DNA of 64,000 bases from Siphonodentalium dalli (Eukaryota > Mollusca > Scaphopoda > Gadilida > Siphonodentaliidae): the NCBI GenBank assembly GCA_032622095.1, contig CP136064.1, positions 131,879,129-131,943,128 of the forward strand. The letters run 5' to 3'. Of this stretch, positions 1 to 11,070 are shown in pieces (position 1 is the first letter of the stretch; the number at the start of each line of letters is the position of its first letter). The position numbers were made by a program, and so were the translations under genes. A model generated the notes under the pieces. That model had not been told where the DNA came from. It did not search any database and saw nothing but the letters and a program-made list of their open reading frames with translations.

Positions 1-60
1 AAATTAAGTAATTCGGGCTAGGAAAAGTGAGTGTTTATATATATGTACTTATTGTCGGGG

Positions 61-151
61 CGGAGAAAGAGAGAGAGAGAGAGAGATATATATATATATA
101 GAGAGGGAGAGAGAGAGAGAGAGAGAAAGAGAAAGAGAGAGAACGATGGAG
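61..151. repeat. (GA)n/(TA)n microsatellite
   Basis: Interrupted GA dinucleotide array with a short TA core around 87-100. It produces low-complexity SLSLSL-type reading frames on the minus strand that are not genes. Confidence 0.95.
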
Positions 152-1020
152 ATAGATAGAGAGAGATTGTGCAGACGGTGCAGGAGACTATGATACCACG
201 TTTTGGTCCGTAATGTCCTAGAACTGAATAAATTGAATTTATTCCGCCGTTCGCACATGGCATCTGAGCTGACCGTGGAATAACTGGTAGCGATCAATGG
301 GTATTATACAAAAGAATGCCACTCAAAGAACTTATCTGTTTTCTCGATCTGCTGTTAACCATCCGGCCGATTCATCGCGACAATTGCCGATCAAAGCAGT
401 CCTCATTTGACACAATCGGGGGAAATTGTGTGCATCATTTGCGATCGATTGGCCACAGACGGCTTTGTAGAAATGAACATCTGTGAATGTCACATCATTC
501 AGAGCTTTCATTTCGGATGATTGAACATCCGAAAATATCTCTAGCAATAATTGAACTAACGGACTACTATTACATATAACAACTCTAGGGATATCGACAT
601 GCACCCGAAGACAGACGACACAATCACCTTGTTGCCCTCATCTTGGTGGTGAAATGCATTTTTTTGTAATTACGTGTATTTGTATCAGGTATAATTTAGC
701 TATAGTCCAGTACATTTGTACAAAAAAGTGCCAAACATCAAACTAATTGGAACACAATGTTTCTTAGCAGGAATAAGTATATTAACCCATTATAAACAAC
801 ATATTAAAAATAAAAAAGGATAAAGAAAGGTGAATTTTGTCAAAATTAGGTAAAATATTCAATGTATAGTTTTTCATGGATGCTTATATAAAGAACTGAA
901 CATGACACAAGTCCCTAAAGTTTGTAGATTGTACACTCCTGATTACAGAACGGAAAACCTTTTCCAGATACGTTGAGTATTTTTCGAGTCATGCGCCTCC
1001 AAAATGGGGATTTTATTTTC
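152..1020. other. No supported gene
   Basis: AT-rich sequence. A 90-codon open frame at 332-604 (minus) has no recognisable domain, no splice context and no repeat partner in the window, so it is left unassigned. Confidence 0.5.
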
Positions 1021-1029
1021 CTAATTTAT

Positions 1030-1372
1030 GACCTTCAATTTCTCACAATTAGCTAAAATCCGCGATTTGTCACACAACATTATGAGATTGAGGACAGCCA
1101 ATCATAGACTAGGGGTCGAAACTAGCAGGTGGGGAAAAGCAAGCAAGCGTGGTAAAAACTGTACGTTATGTGGGCAGACAGACGCAAATGACGAATATCA
1201 TATCATATCCGTTTGCACAATCTTAGTTGGAGCCAGGCAGAAATACATACCACGATGGTTCTGGGAGGAACCTGCTAGATTGAAATTATACATTCTATTA
1301 CCGTCCCACAATCCAGAAATCCAGAAAGGCTTAGGTATTGTGACTAAGATAGGACTGAGTAAGATCGAATAG
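1030..1372 (+). pseudogene. LINE retrotransposon ORF2 C-terminal fragment
   Basis: A 5'-truncated non-LTR retrotransposon tail. The open frame begins in the region after the reverse transcriptase and carries a zinc-knuckle-like CTLC...H...C segment (C-x2-C near 1162-1173, then DEYHIISVC). It then reads KYIPRWFW, the kind of HxxxxC then KYIPRYY motif that ends jockey/CR1-like LINE polyproteins. No endonuclease or RT lies upstream, so this looks like the usual 5' truncation of a LINE copy. It stops at 1370-1372, immediately before the GAT microsatellite, which may be the element's own tail. The family call rests on motif recognition, not alignment. Confidence 0.6.
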
Positions 1373-1394
1373 TAGTGAGTCGTCGATGCGAAAT

Positions 1395-1620
1395 AACGAT
1401 GATGATAATCAATATGATGTATATGACCAGTGCTGTTATTGGTGATGTTAATGATGGTGTTGTTGTTGTTGTTGATGGTGATGATGATGGCGATGACGAC
1501 GATGAAGATGATGATGATGATGATGATAATAATAAGGGTGATGATAATGGTGGTGATGATGGTGATAATGACGTTGTTGATGATGACGATGAAGATGATA
1601 TATACATTAATGATCATACA
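1395..1620. repeat. Degenerate (GAT)n trinucleotide repeat
   Basis: About 225 bp of GAT/GTT/GAC triplets. Open frames across it on both strands (poly-D, poly-M, poly-I, poly-S) are artefacts of the triplet repeat. It directly abuts the LINE 3' fragment. Confidence 0.9.
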
Positions 1621-1679
1621 GCATTATTATATGTAAATAGTGTAAATATGTTTGTCAACTCTAATGCGTGTTAACTCAC

Positions 1680-3385
1680 GATTGAGTTCATTAAAGCATA
1701 CACACATACATTATGGTCCAGTATTTTAAATAGTAGAGTAAAATGAAGGTATGTCTTGCTGTTGTATTAATTACTTCACTAGATTGCGCACAACAATTAT
1801 GACTTTAGCCATCTATGATTGAGAAGACAAAACTATCCTTAAACCAAATGTGTGTTATATGAATTGCATGAATTAACTTTAGCTCAATTTGCATGTGACA
1901 TTGAACTGGCGTGATGGAATGCCATATCAGAGGGCATACAACTCAATAATTTAATCATAAGCTGTCAATCCACGGAATACTGTAAAACAATTGGCTGCCA
2001 CACACTTTGCCATTTAGATTATTTATCGATAACCTAAATTTTGTGTTATACTTTCCCGCTACAGAAATGACAGCAGCGCCGAGTGACCACGCCTATACCG
2101 CGTGCCCACACAATGGAAACTGTTCGATACTTCCTACCATTTAACATGGAATTTCGGTGCTGCATCATAATTCCTTCGGGTATGACTGTATTGACAATAA
2201 TCGTACTAGATGCTAATGTTCAGTGCACAAATAACTAGACAAATCAACGAGATGGAACATTGGCAAAGAAATGAAACACGGAAATTAAAACCGACAAGGG
2301 TTTGTGCCACCACGGTCGAACATCAATCCCACGTGCAACGTATGTTGTTTAGTACCACGCGATGCGTGATCAGTTGCGACAAGCCAATACAAAACGCTGA
2401 AATGCCAATATCCAAAGGGGTCGATGTTTCTTAAGTATTGTGACACAATAATCGCTCGTACCACATTTCACAAAGAAATGCATGGGAAATTTTGGCAAAA
2501 CGTGCGTCTGACCCTTAACGACAGAAAAGACGACAATGTCTTCGATAAGAAAAGGATAATTGCTGAGTTAAGTGTCTCAGGCCAAATAATCGGACACAAT
2601 GTGAGGGCTATCGGATATTTAGGTTAGTGTTAATGGAGGAGCTACTGGATGATGATGATTGTTTTTTTGTATACTATTTACAATCTTGTGACAATGATGG
2701 TAATAACCAACAGAATGGTATTGTACAGGAACGGCATGGCACATATGGACTTCGTCGTGTCACTCCCCCGTATGAATAAATCACCAAAAGGCTACATGTA
2801 TATATAGCCTTCTGGTGATATATTCCCATAAAACGCAGAGTGTGTTTTATTTATTTTCACAAAATCTGCCGAGAATTTGAGACTAGCACACGCAGCACAT
2901 TAAGTCCGCCCAATATTAGATTTCCAAGCACTTAGGCACGATGACGTGATCCATATAAATAATTGGCTTCAGATGCAATTCGGCTGAAATTTGAAAAAAA
3001 CACGCCCAATTATTCTGCTGACCGCTTTTAGAGCTTAGGTCAACAATTGGTGACGTCGTGTTTGTGTTACGATATGTGTTATTGTCGTATGAAACGGGTG
3101 ACCCAATTGGCAGTTAACAAATCACCCAACATGATTTAGAGTGACACATATTGGCTATGCATATATTGTCGACGGAGACGGACCTGTAAACTCGTTCTAT
3201 CAATTGGCAAGCACATCAATTCTCACAATTCGTGTCCCCATTCTACTTAGCCGAGAAAGGAAAAGATACATTCCATTTCCCACATGGAATATCCTAAACG
3301 ACGATATTGTCACATATCAATGGATATCAATGGATCAGACATGTTTATTCATATATCCATGTATGCACCTTATTATCTCTCTTCT
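1680..3385. other. Non-coding stretch with one short hairpin
   Basis: No domain-bearing frame. A clear hairpin lies at about 2780-2818 (TCACCAAAAGGCTA paired with TAGCCTTCTGGTGA around a TA-rich loop). Open frames at 2210-2627 and 3141-3389 show nothing recognisable. Confidence 0.5.
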
Positions 3386-3388
3386 GTA

Positions 3389-3662
<274 letters not shown>

Positions 3663-4549
3663 ACCGTGGATGTGTGTGCGCAGGGGTCAATTCTGTATAT
3701 GTATTTATATGTATTGTTCTCCATCACTTTTTCGGGTTAGTATTCTTCAACTGGATTCCTTGTTTTTCTCTGCTTTTGTTATGTTTGCCTGTTAGTTTTG
3801 TGTTTGTCGATGGGTGCGTTTCAATGTTTTTTTTGGTTAGAGTAGACTCATCTTGAAATCAACAATTATCGTTCTTCACATTCTAGTATCTTATGTATAT
3901 ATTTTTAGTTTATCTTGATTGAATTTAGAAATATACCGACTAATTTAATGCTATAATCTTTCTGTGGGAGTGGGGATTGGTTGGTAAAACTTATCATTTA
4001 TTCACGATCTCTCTCACTTAAGATGCCAAAGTACGAACGTTTATTTTTGTTTTGCTTGGTAATTATCATATTATACGTATCCTTATATGGACTTGAAAAT
4101 GTAGTTTCTGTTTGGGTATTTCCAATAAGGAATTTCCAACTGCACTTCTCATTCGAACCAACCCAAAATATGGACAATTCGAATTGGGCTGCAATTGTAC
4201 AACTGGTACCTCAACCGTTCCAATTGTTGGATATGTCTCGCCTAACATCCGCTATGGGGGTAAATGTTCCCAAATAATGGCACTTTTAGTCCAAATTTTG
4301 ACCAAAAGTAAGAAACAAACATTGTAATCTTCACATCATATGAATGTCAACCTATTATTATTTTTACACCGAGGTGTGTACTATTGAACATTTTGATCAA
4401 ATTTTCGTGATCGTCCCATTTTGCAGAGACCTATTGTTTTCAGTAGTTTGGGGTAGATGTGTGAATAAAGCATCGCTAATCTTGTCAACCGGTAGAAATG
4501 TCAGCGCGATGGCTCTTCTGATTAATAGTTTCACGATTGGGTTGTTGTC

Positions 4550-5190
4550 GTCCTATTGTTTCTTCATCCTGCATTTTTTCATGGCATATTTCATTACACT
4601 CTGCTGCAGTGGAAGAAGCAACCTTTGATGATGGTTGTCGAGAGTGTCAATGTTATGGCATTCTGAGCAGCAGTTTCGTAGTTTGTGAAGAAATGTGTCG
4701 ATGCCCAATTCTGCAGATTTTTGAAGAAAACCGAAGAATCTCGTGTATGTTTGTTGTGTCTTGTTCGGCAGGAGTTCACACACCAGGGGAACCATTATAC
4801 CGTCGACGAACACGTGGACTGAATATATTTGCAGAAAAAACGTCGGGAGATTCTCGAAAGTAACATCGGCATAGAAACGATCAGCATCGGCAAGGAACCT
4901 AATGTTGCTGGCTGTTGCGAAGATCAATATCTTGTCACTTTCACCATCGGATGCAAGAAGGAAGTTTTCGTTCGTGGTTGTCGTGGTATATTACTCAGAC
5001 AAGTTGATCTCGGCACGGGCTTTCGGAAGAGCTGGTGTGGTGTTGACACGAGAACGGTATAACAATGATTTCATTCTATAAAAACGTTGGCACTTTGCTG
5101 ATCAACATCGGGTCGGTTTCGGTTATTCTAGGCAAAGTCAGTTCTTCTTGGTAGATTGATGAAACTGTTCCCGATGACGAAACAATATCA
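4550..5190 (-). pseudogene. MULE (Mutator-like) transposase relic
   Basis: The minus strand reads as the catalytic-core region of a MULE transposase: a KSLLYRSR...LPKARAEI lead-in, then FLLASDGE, ILIFATASNIRFLADAD, a W/FYADVTF block holding the first catalytic Asp position, then QIYSVHVFVDG, PLVCELLPNKTQQTYTRFF and a following helix. These blocks sit in the order normal for the family. An in-frame TAA interrupts the lead-in near 5005, no terminal inverted repeats were found and the rest of the protein is absent, so it is a dead fragment. The plus-strand frame over the same bases looks cysteine-rich but is the antisense shadow of this relic. Confidence 0.65.
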
Positions 5191-5229
5191 TTCTTTGTAT
5201 TAATAGTAGCACTACAGGTCTTTACCGAG

Positions 5230-5440
5230 GGAAAACTGATGCTGTTAAGTAAAATATATTGTTATTTTTACTAAAGTTGTTATTTTGCAGTGTTTTGCTC
5301 AATCGATTTGAGAAAATACTAGTGTGTTCCATGAAACATATATATTTTAAAATATTTTGATCATGGCTGCTCATGTGTTTGACACGAATATACATCTTGA
5401 TTATGGCCAGTTTGTATCACCAAAAGTTACTATTTAAACG
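5230..5440. other. AT-rich spacer
   Basis: Nothing recognisable between the MULE relic and the following hairpin element. Confidence 0.4.
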
Positions 5441-5494
5441 GACATGACTCATTCGAACCTCAAAACTTATGATAGGTTGATGAATACACGACAT

Positions 5495-5667
5495 ATGTGT
5501 TATATATATACAATGTGCTTGTATCGATTCATGTTACTCGACGAGGCTAGTTTTCGTGGCCATATATCGACGAGGCAACCTTGGTCGCCGAGTCGCTATG
5601 TGGCCACGAAAACTAACCGATTCGCGATACATGAATCGTTACAAACACATTGTGTATATATAACACA
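5495..5667. mobile_element. Hairpin/MITE-like inverted repeat
   Basis: Imperfect palindrome of about 170 bp. TGTGTTATATATATACAATG on the left pairs with CATTGTGTATATATAACACA on the right, and GTTTTCGTGGCCA pairs with TGGCCACGAAAAC towards the centre. The 90-codon frame over it is a by-product. Arm symmetry suggests a non-autonomous DNA element or an old foldback; no target duplication was identified. Confidence 0.6.
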
Positions 5668-5952
5668 TTTATCTACCATTGGTGTGACAGAAATCACCGC
5701 AAATATTACATTTTAGGAGTTTCTTAAATGCCAAACGTGTTGGAATTGTGTCCGACGAATAGCTTTCTTGAGTAAATTCTCCCAACCTGCAAAGGTATCT
5801 GTGTCACGCGATTAGCTCGCTTGCTAAATTATCCCAACATCCAAGTTCACGCGAATATGCCAAACGGAAATTGAATTAAATGGACAAAATCTCTTACACG
5901 TGCATGTTTTATATAATTTATAGTAAATACTGAACAAATACATATTACTTAC

Positions 5953-6107
5953 CTTCATGATTTTGAAACCAGTCAACGACGTCACGAGCGCGCCTTGTAT
6001 CGCAACTGCAGTAACGATACATATGTTTTTATCGCCAATTTTATCAGGGAATTTCTTAGGGAATGGTAGATAAATTGATATACCGACTCCATATGCTCTG
6101 AACAATA
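5953..6107 (-). CDS. Candidate single exon, unknown membrane-like protein
   Basis: A 155 bp open stretch on the minus strand ends exactly at a consensus donor (AAG then GTAAGT, plus-strand ACTTAC at 5947-5952). It can start after an AG at 6108-6109, though that acceptor lacks a good pyrimidine tract. The peptide is about 51 residues and has a hydrophobic segment (ICIVTAVAIQGALVTSLTG) that could be a membrane helix. No family was recognised and no partner exon was found. The case rests on the donor and the balanced composition; it could be chance. Confidence 0.22.
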
Positions 6108-6109
6108 CT

Positions 6110-6492
6110 TGTCAATGTCACAGCTTTTTCCCAACTCGTTTCAATGTTCGCACAAAAGTTAAACACACGCTGTTTACTTCAACCACATCAGACTAAACTA
6201 AGAAGGGGCACTCTTTATTGTTCCATGCCAAAGAAAGTTCGGGGCCCGAAATTTCTGAATTCGATCACTTGAATTAGTCTTTCTGTGGCATAAAGAGCCC
6301 ACATAAGAAATTTTCCTCTTTCCGATGCGGTCATTATTTTCCTGTCATTAGCTCGATATTAAAAGTCAGACGCACATTTTTTTCTTGTTATCTCACAATG
6401 GACTTTCTCAAAATCTGCCAGGAAATTCTTGAAATTAAATTTTGGTACCAGCGATTATTGTATCACACTATTTAAGAACTATCAACCAGTGG
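6110..6492. other. Flank of the LTR element, no gene seen
   Basis: Ordinary AT-rich sequence up to the 4 bp ATAT (6494-6497) that abuts the retrotransposon. Confidence 0.4.
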
Positions 6493-8754
6493 AATATTGT
6501 AACGCACAAGTGGTATATAGACTACATACAGTTCCACCTCTCAAAGAATAGGAGGTTAGGAATAAGTCACAAAGTTCCCCAAAATGGGTTACTCTGCAAC
6601 CACTCTCAACCTGATCCTCCAAGAGAAGGAAACTACGCGCAGTCCCATATCTCACCAGATACAGTTACAGCCAAACGTAACCGAGTAGATCAAATATAAT
6701 ATGACTTAAATTCTGTCACCAGTAGGTATTTGTTAAGCTGGACCTACACCAGCTGAGGGGTAAGTTACAGGATACGAGATCCTAATAATTGAGATTAAAT
6801 TAAATTAATTATTTATTTAGCACATAGACTATATATAACATTTTAACAGATGCATATTTGTATGAACGGAATGTTGAATAATTATATATATCGAAATAAA
6901 AATAAGATGGAATATTTTATAAGTTGAATGATCTGAATGAAATGACTATTTATGAAATTATTATATAAATAAAGTGAGGAATGCATGATGCTACTTTAGA
7001 ATTAATTTTTCAAATGACTTATAGTAATGATTAAACTTTAATGAACGAAGCTTTTAGAAACTTTATGAACTTATGAAAATTTATGATTTTGTGAAAATTA
7101 ATGAAGTTATGAAAATTATTGCAGATTTTGTGAAAATTAATGAAGACATAAAAATTAATGCAGATTAACATGGCAAATAACTAGTAAATAAGGTTTGATA
7201 TATGTTGCCCATTGTATTTGAATTAAATAGCTGAAATTATGTATCACAATGTTAAGTGACTTGAATCCGAATTATTAATTTGTGATACTGCAGAAAAATT
7301 TATAATTTAGCTGTGAAAAATATGTGATATAGTTAAAGACCATTTAACTTAGATTATTTGAATGAAATAATTAATATTTCATTCACAAATTAATTTTATG
7401 GGAATTAGAAAACTTCCCAATGAAATATAAAAATGAACTTAGTTTTAGAAAATTTTAAGTTTTAACCCCAGCCTAAAAGTTATTTAAAAGCTAAACATTT
7501 AACAAACACTTTTGAAATTTGTGGGGAAATAGCCTAAAAGTTTCAAATATATATTACGCAGAAAATTAAATAACTTTAAACGTATTTACAACAGGCCGGC
7601 ACAGAAATATCACTTTGATGATACGATACAACACAAAACAACTACACAACATATGAACAAGGCACATACACCGATAAATATTTGAGCTCACTGGTTGAAG
7701 TTTGTATATATTTGTTGTGGTATTGGAATATTTAATAATGAGAACTGTTATGGAAATCTGATAGAATCAAAGGAATTGTATGTTGTCTTATAAATAACCT
7801 GTTCAACTCCCTATGGGTCTTACATAATACGGTTGCCCACATATTTTGGAGAGTTACGAATGCGACATATAGTTCTAGGCGCGACCCAGATACTATATAA
7901 ATGAAGACTGTCCCTACAGTCACACAATAGCGAACACCGGTGGTCATGTAGATTATGCACTGAGGATATTAAAATACCACTACAAAAACTTATTTATGAG
8001 AAATATAATAAATGAATATGGCTTAATATGGTTGCATATCAAGACATGATTTCACTTATTATAAAACCATATAAAATATGAAGTTTTTATAAAACTTTAA
8101 ATATTAGATGAACTTACTTAGCTGAATTAATGGCTAAGTAATGAAATAATAGAAATAGCTTAAAATGTTGCAGAAAATGCAACCGAAACTTACTATGACT
8201 TAGCCCCATTACCGGCCAAGCATGAAACCACTTACTAAAGATGAATAATGAAATAAGTGAATTATGTGAAATAGGCATAGACTTGATTAATGCCTTTAAA
8301 TATAAAAAGTATGTGAAATATTAAATAGTAAGATTAGGAAATGAGACTTTATTGGCACCATTTACATGCCAATGAATAAAACTACAAGGGCTGATAAATA
8401 CAGAATCCACAGGTGGTCACCTGCAATATATGTAGTCAATGCAGAGTGATGATATGACAGATATTTAATACTTAGCCTTACCAGAGAATGATACGTCTTA
8501 CTTACTGACATTACTGGAACAAAACCTAGAGCGTCGTAGTAAATTTTGTTCCAGGGTTCTGCACCGTACTGTATGGCTTTGCTAAAATTTCCTAAACTGT
8601 CTTTAAACTGAGCACTAAGACTAACTTTAAATTTATTTGCTAATAAAAACTATTTCCCTAATATATATTTTATGAATAACATACAAGTGGGAAGAGTACC
8701 TTGACTAAACCCTATCGGTATAATACAAGGCATACAATCCAGTCATCTGATGTA

Positions 8755-9290
8755 CATAGACCAGTCACTTCTGACTTTGGTCTGATTTGAAGCCCACTTG
8801 CAACTTCCATTTTATCTGCCACTTCAGGCTTATTTATTTGGAAGGCAGATTTCTATAAGTGCTGATGTAACTGACTTAAATGTTGATGGATTTTGACCAC
8901 TTCTGGTACTGTCACCATCAACATGTCTCTTCAGACCGTCAATTACTCAACACTTAGTCACTTCAGACATATATAGAATTTCTGCGATGCAAGACATGGG
9001 TAATAGGCCACTCACTTAATGATTTGTACGTGCTCAGCCATCAAGTCACTTCTGACTGAGTCGGATGGCAGAGTTTTATGCGTGACCACTTCTGGTACTA
9101 CATTACCTAAATTTCCCAAAAAGCTCTAAGTCAAACTCATCATAAATAAATAGATGGCTAAATAGAAAGATGCAGAAATTTGCATATAAAATATCTGTCA
9201 GTCTACTTCACATAGAACTTTGAACCACTTCTGGTCTGAACGTTCTCTGTGAGCAGGGTGCATGTGTTTGTCACTTCTGACATAATGCAC
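8755..9290. repeat. CACTTCTG motif cluster inside the LTR
   Basis: At least eight copies of a TCACTTCTGAC or GACCACTTCTGGTACT type motif occur at irregular spacing (for example near 8764, 8896, 8958, 9046, 9089, 9224 and 9271). The spacing is not a simple tandem repeat, so these may be regulatory sites of the LTR or remnants of an old repeat. Confidence 0.5.
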
Positions 9291-9567
9291 AATTAAACCA
9301 ACACGACACAAGTGAAACTATGCCATGAAAAATTACCAAGTTATAAAGTACTTATTAAAAGGTTCTATGTGCTCATAATTAATTATTTAAATAAATTTAG
9401 ACAACTTATTAAAGTTTTAAATAAGAACACCTTACTATACAAAGTAATATACCTGTGCCTTAGAAACTAAACAACACTTTCCTAGAATAAACAAGACTAT
9501 GAAATATTTGATGCAGAACCTTGATTTACAAATTTTTAAGGCTTAAATACTAAAAGAATCTGCTGAT

Positions 9568-9705
9568 AGTCTGCAAGCCAATAAGAACGCTGGATATGTT
9601 TAGGTAAAACTGCAGGCCAATGAGAACGCTTCTGCGAACAGAGCCTTGCAGAGAAAGGTGTCTGCAAGCCAATGAGGACGTTTCTGCGATCTCGTGCATG
9701 CAGAG
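9568..9705 (-). promoter_or_regulatory. Triplicated CCAAT-containing repeat in U3
   Basis: Three spaced copies of a GCAAGCCAATGAGAACG-type unit put CCAAT cores at 9578-9582, 9617-9621 and 9669-9673, on the strand opposite to element transcription. In element orientation they lie roughly 460-560 bp into the LTR, a plausible enhancer position. The copy in the 5' LTR lies inside a 539 bp deletion, so the LTR that should drive transcription has lost them. Confidence 0.45.
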
Positions 9706-10212
9706 TAAATATAGTTCCATTGTGTGCGTGAATTACGCATCTAAATAAATGTTTATTTCACATATATTTATTATGCATAAGTAATTGAGTGACATTTATG
9801 TGGAATACATGATCGTTTGTGAAGGCACAACTTCCAAAGAGCAGACTACGTAAAACCGGAAAGTTTAACCAGCGATTACTTCCCCTGACGTAAACAAATA
9901 TGGCTGCGCCCATGAAGTGAAAAATGTGTGAAAGTTGTTGATACATTTTTGTGAATAACATTGTGAATACGTAACGTGACGATGTGAGATTTGGCACAAA
10001 TGAAGATGGCATATTGATAGGTGAAACGGCTAAGTATGAATGACTAAATATTTGAATTATGAGTTTGATGATGAAATGCCAAATGTAACATTTACGAAAT
10101 GAGTTAATGACACGAGTAAAGGCAGGGCCTTTACATTACCATTGCCCACACAAACATAAACTACTTTGGACTAAGAACATACATATTTGACATTTCATAC
10201 TAATATTTATAA

Positions 10213-10749
10213 TTATTTAACATGTACTTTTTGTTCCACGCTCGATAATGTCCTATTGTTCCCCTTCGCCATAATCCTTAACCTCTTTGGGAAGCTTAGT
10301 GACTTCTTCTTCTCGTCTTCTAGCACCTTCATCCTTCTTGACATCAATTCTATTTGAGACTTCATAAAGGCTATCTCGATATTTTGTATCTCCACCTTTG
10401 CTTCTAGCTCTGACATCCGATCAGACACCGTTTCTTCCACCAGCCGCGCGAGGAAAGAATAGTCTTCTTCCTCGCACGCGGCTAGCTCTGGGAACGAATT
10501 CCCATCGAACCTGGCCTCTGAGATAGTCTCAGAGGTCACTGTCCTCTGCTCTTCAGCTTTAGAGGAAGTGTCACCCTTGTTAACCCCGGCTGGGGACTTC
10601 TCTATCTCTACATCTACCCTTGGTATTTTAACCACAACTGACGCGACCAATGACTGCGGTGGTTCCCTCTTAGTCGCTGCCCGCTTCCCCCACATTACGT
10701 CAGACTCTTCCTTGGACAACTTGATAAACTCTCTGTTTTTAAATACCAT
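10213..10749 (-). CDS. Extra ORF B of the LTR element, coiled-coil protein
   Basis: Open frame of 178 codons between the integrase region and the 3' LTR, without an internal stop. The first half is charged and low in hydrophobics (KREPP, EIEKSPAG, a Ser/Thr/Glu-rich stretch). Residues about 100-155 show regular Leu/Ile/Met spacing with Glu/Lys (LEAKVEIQNIEIAFMKSQIE then LMSRRMKVLEDEKKK), typical of a coiled coil. The tail is basic. There is no signal peptide or membrane segment, so it is not an envelope protein despite its position. The start lies 17 bp past the stop of ORF A, in another frame; the two may once have been one protein. Function unknown. Confidence 0.6.
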   Translation of the reverse strand: MVFKNREFIKLSKEESDVMWGKRAATKREPPQSLVASVVVKIPRVDVEIEKSPAGVNKGDTSSKAEEQRTVTSETISEARFDGNSFPELAACEEEDYSFLARLVEETVSDRMSELEAKVEIQNIEIAFMKSQIELMSRRMKVLEDEKKKSLSFPKRLRIMAKGNNRTLSSVEQKVHVK

Positions 10750-10766
10750 CTGTGGTGTTGTAGATA

Positions 10767-11015
10767 CTACATATAGTCATCATCTTTAACATCCCCCAAT
10801 TCCTTCATACGTTTAATCCTAGTTACATGATGTGCACCAAATGCACTATTGTGGCGGACATAATCGCGCATGGTGAGCGAGCGGTAATTGCATAACCTGC
10901 AGTAGAATGGTACTTTATCTTGACCTATATGAGTCATAAGATAGTGCCGCCTGACCCTCGACAGTTCGTCCACAACCTCGCACTTTTTACATTTATATCC
11001 TGGACCTCTTACCAT
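10767..11015 (-). CDS. Extra ORF A of the LTR element, C2H2 zinc-finger protein
   Basis: Open frame of 82 codons directly downstream of the integrase segment. It shows two finger-like units: CKKC followed by HYLMTH (C-x2-C-x11-H-x4-H), then YCRLC with a later RHNSAFGAHH region (C-x2-C, then spaced His). A basic stretch (RIKRMKELG) and an acidic DDDYM end follow. Small C2H2 proteins usually bind nucleic acid. Here it could bind the element's own LTR or act as a nucleocapsid-like factor, but that is inference. It is not a standard Ty3/gypsy component; gag already has its own CCHC knuckle. Confidence 0.6.
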   Translation of the reverse strand: MVRGPGYKCKKCEVVDELSRVRRHYLMTHIGQDKVPFYCRLCNYRSLTMRDYVRHNSAFGAHHVTRIKRMKELGDVKDDDYM

Positions 11016-11070
11016 GATTAATCTGCAATTGTAAAGATTAAACCTTAGATATATATCAACCTGGGTTTAT

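Larger units (their letters stand above)
6498..10135 (-). repeat. 3' LTR (3,638 bp)
   Basis: The more intact of the two LTRs, very long for a Ty3/gypsy element. It starts TGTAAC and ends GCCTTTACA on the plus strand. Inside are AT-rich degenerate GTGAAAATTAATGAA repeats (about 7040-7170), a cluster of CACTTCTG motifs (about 8760-9285) and three CCAAT-containing repeats (about 9568-9700). The other LTR matches it along its length apart from two deletions, an inserted Helitron and many substitutions, so the insertion is not recent. Confidence 0.92.

Noticed and set aside
1198-1674. Poly-D, poly-I, poly-S and poly-M proteins
   Set aside because: Artefacts of the GAT trinucleotide repeat.
4537-4863. 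Plus-strand cysteine-rich frame after CTGCTGCAG resembling a VWC-type exon (DDGCRECQCYG)
   Set aside because: The opposite strand encodes a recognisable MULE transposase over the same bases; the cysteine pattern is its antisense shadow.
8500-9300. CRISPR-like array from recurring CACTTCTG motifs
   Set aside because: Repeats are short and irregularly spaced, and the context is an animal retrotransposon LTR.
10213-10749. Envelope gene, from its position between integrase and LTR
   Set aside because: No signal peptide, no transmembrane segment and no fusion-like motif; the peptide is charged and coiled-coil.
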